Origin: Saprospiraceae bacterium | Lineage (GTDB): Bacteria; Bacteroidota; Bacteroidia; Chitinophagales; Saprospiraceae | Direction: 5' to 3' | DNA: 64,000 nucleotides | Assembly: GCA_016709995.1 (NCBI GenBank) | Contig: JADJLQ010000001.1 | Location: forward strand, 2,762,001-2,826,000 | Part shown: piece by piece, positions 63,591 to 64,000 of the stretch | Numbering within the stretch: position 1 is the stretch's first letter | How the letters are laid out: every line of letters starts with the position of its first letter | Made by a program: the position numbers and the translations under genes | The notes under the pieces: generated by a model | Seen by the model: the letters and a program-made list of their open reading frames with translations, nothing else | The model's database searches: none | What the model was told of the DNA's origin: nothing

Positions 63591-64000
63591 TTCGTTTGTT
63601 TTAAGAGTTGATGCCCGATACTGCAATAAAGGCATTTTTTCTCATTGCAAAAATTGTTTTTCAATTGAATTAAAGCTTGACTGTCCATCGCACTGTCTGC
63701 CTGCACTCCCAGTGCTGCCCAGGACCTGGTGATAGCATTGACCTCTGCCGGCAATTCACTCAAAAACCTCAAAGCCTTTTCTTTATATTTTTCATCATCG
63801 GTACTCAGACCATAAGCAAATAACAAAGGACATACCGTATTGATCACGATCGTATGGATAGATAGTTTTCCAAGTCTTTTTTCTTTAGGTGACGAGGCTT
63901 CCGTGTCAAAAGTGAAATGATCTTTCCAGTAATGGGATACAGTGACATCTAATAAATGAATGATTTCTTTGACTTCTTCAGCCGCTATCAGTTTTGAAAA
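63587..64000 (-). CDS. DUF2851 family protein, C-terminal part (runs off the window)
   Basis: The last 137 residues of a DUF2851 protein, a Bacteroidota family of unknown function. The frame is open from the window edge to the stop at 63587. Diagnostic C-terminal features: NTVCPLLFAYG, FLSELPAEVNAITRSWAALGV, DSQALIQLKNNFCNEKKCLYCSIGHQLLK with the paired cysteines. The N-terminal two thirds lie beyond 64000. Its stop overlaps the lpxK start by four bases (GTGA), showing translational coupling. Confidence 0.85.
   Translation of the reverse strand, partial: FSKLIAAEEVKEIIHLLDVTVSHYWKDHFTFDTEASSPKEKRLGKLSIHTIVINTVCPLLFAYGLSTDDEKYKEKALRFLSELPAEVNAITRSWAALGVQADSAMDSQALIQLKNNFCNEKKCLYCSIGHQLLKQTK

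Noticed and set aside
1..64000. tRNA, rRNA, prophage, insertion sequence or integrase
   Set aside because: I looked through the intergenic stretches and saw no cloverleaf pattern, terminal inverted repeats or transposase motifs; a covariance-model search would be needed to be certain about tRNAs.

Overview
The window looks like a chromosomal piece of a Bacteroidota bacterium, most likely of the Saprospiraceae/Chitinophagaceae type. The evidence is two kinds of type IX secretion (T9SS) C-terminal sorting domain, a gliding-motility-associated C-terminal domain, a DUF6089 outer-membrane protein, a LytS/LytTR pair, short Tat-type leaders on secreted oxidoreductases, and repeated TAnnTTTG (-7) promoter elements instead of the E. 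coli-type -10 box. I saw no rRNA, tRNA, CRISPR array, prophage or insertion sequence.

Layout. 1-3.4 kb is AT-rich, and three of its four genes are broken by single-base homopolymer indels (alpha/beta hydrolase, NTF2-like protein, lipoprotein); the DUF1801 protein is intact. 3.4-9.7 kb is a surface block: a large PKD/gliding-type secreted protein, a DUF2071 protein, then a tight three-gene set of T9SS protein, outer-membrane barrel and a tail-fibre-like adhesin with six exact-length 20-residue repeats. 9.8-10.2 kb is a DksA/TraR-like gene. 10.2-15.3 kb (minus) is an amino-sugar block: NagA, an FHS-type sugar transporter and two Tat-exported Gfo/Idh/MocA oxidoreductases. 15.4-21.3 kb holds a DUF1611 (DgcN-like) protein, two small membrane proteins, a class III aminotransferase, a GH25 lysozyme lipoprotein and an amidohydrolase lipoprotein. 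With NagA these fit salvage of peptidoglycan amino sugars and amino acids (inference). 21.5-29.7 kb has a small secreted protein, a LytS/LytTR two-component system, a PQQ dehydrogenase, a CE1-like esterase, OsmC, a HEPN/MNT pair and aroA.

29.8-39.5 kb carries an alkyltransferase-like protein, a long-chain acyl-CoA ligase, a three-gene polysaccharide export block (O-antigen ligase/polymerase, Wzz-like, Wzx-like), an SMP-30 protein, an FMN reductase and a DUF6089 protein. 39.8-46.1 kb is a complete TetR-TolC-adaptor-RND efflux operon with a readable promoter/operator and terminator. 46.1-64 kb has an EamA transporter, a cupin protein, GH67 alpha-glucuronidase, an FG-GAP lipoprotein, a long-form PurF, a PhyH dioxygenase, a beta-propeller, a Dabb protein, an AlkD-like glycosylase, an EEP-fold protein, a maltokinase-like kinase, a Wzi/RemB-like barrel, LpxK and the C-terminus of a DUF2851 protein.

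Two cross-cutting observations stand out. Ten single-base indels, each in or next to a short homopolymer, break seven otherwise intact genes, and each corrected gene becomes an exact multiple of three, which looks like sequencing error rather than decay. Several start codons lie only 3-10 bases after a TAnnTTTG element, which implies leaderless or nearly leaderless mRNAs.
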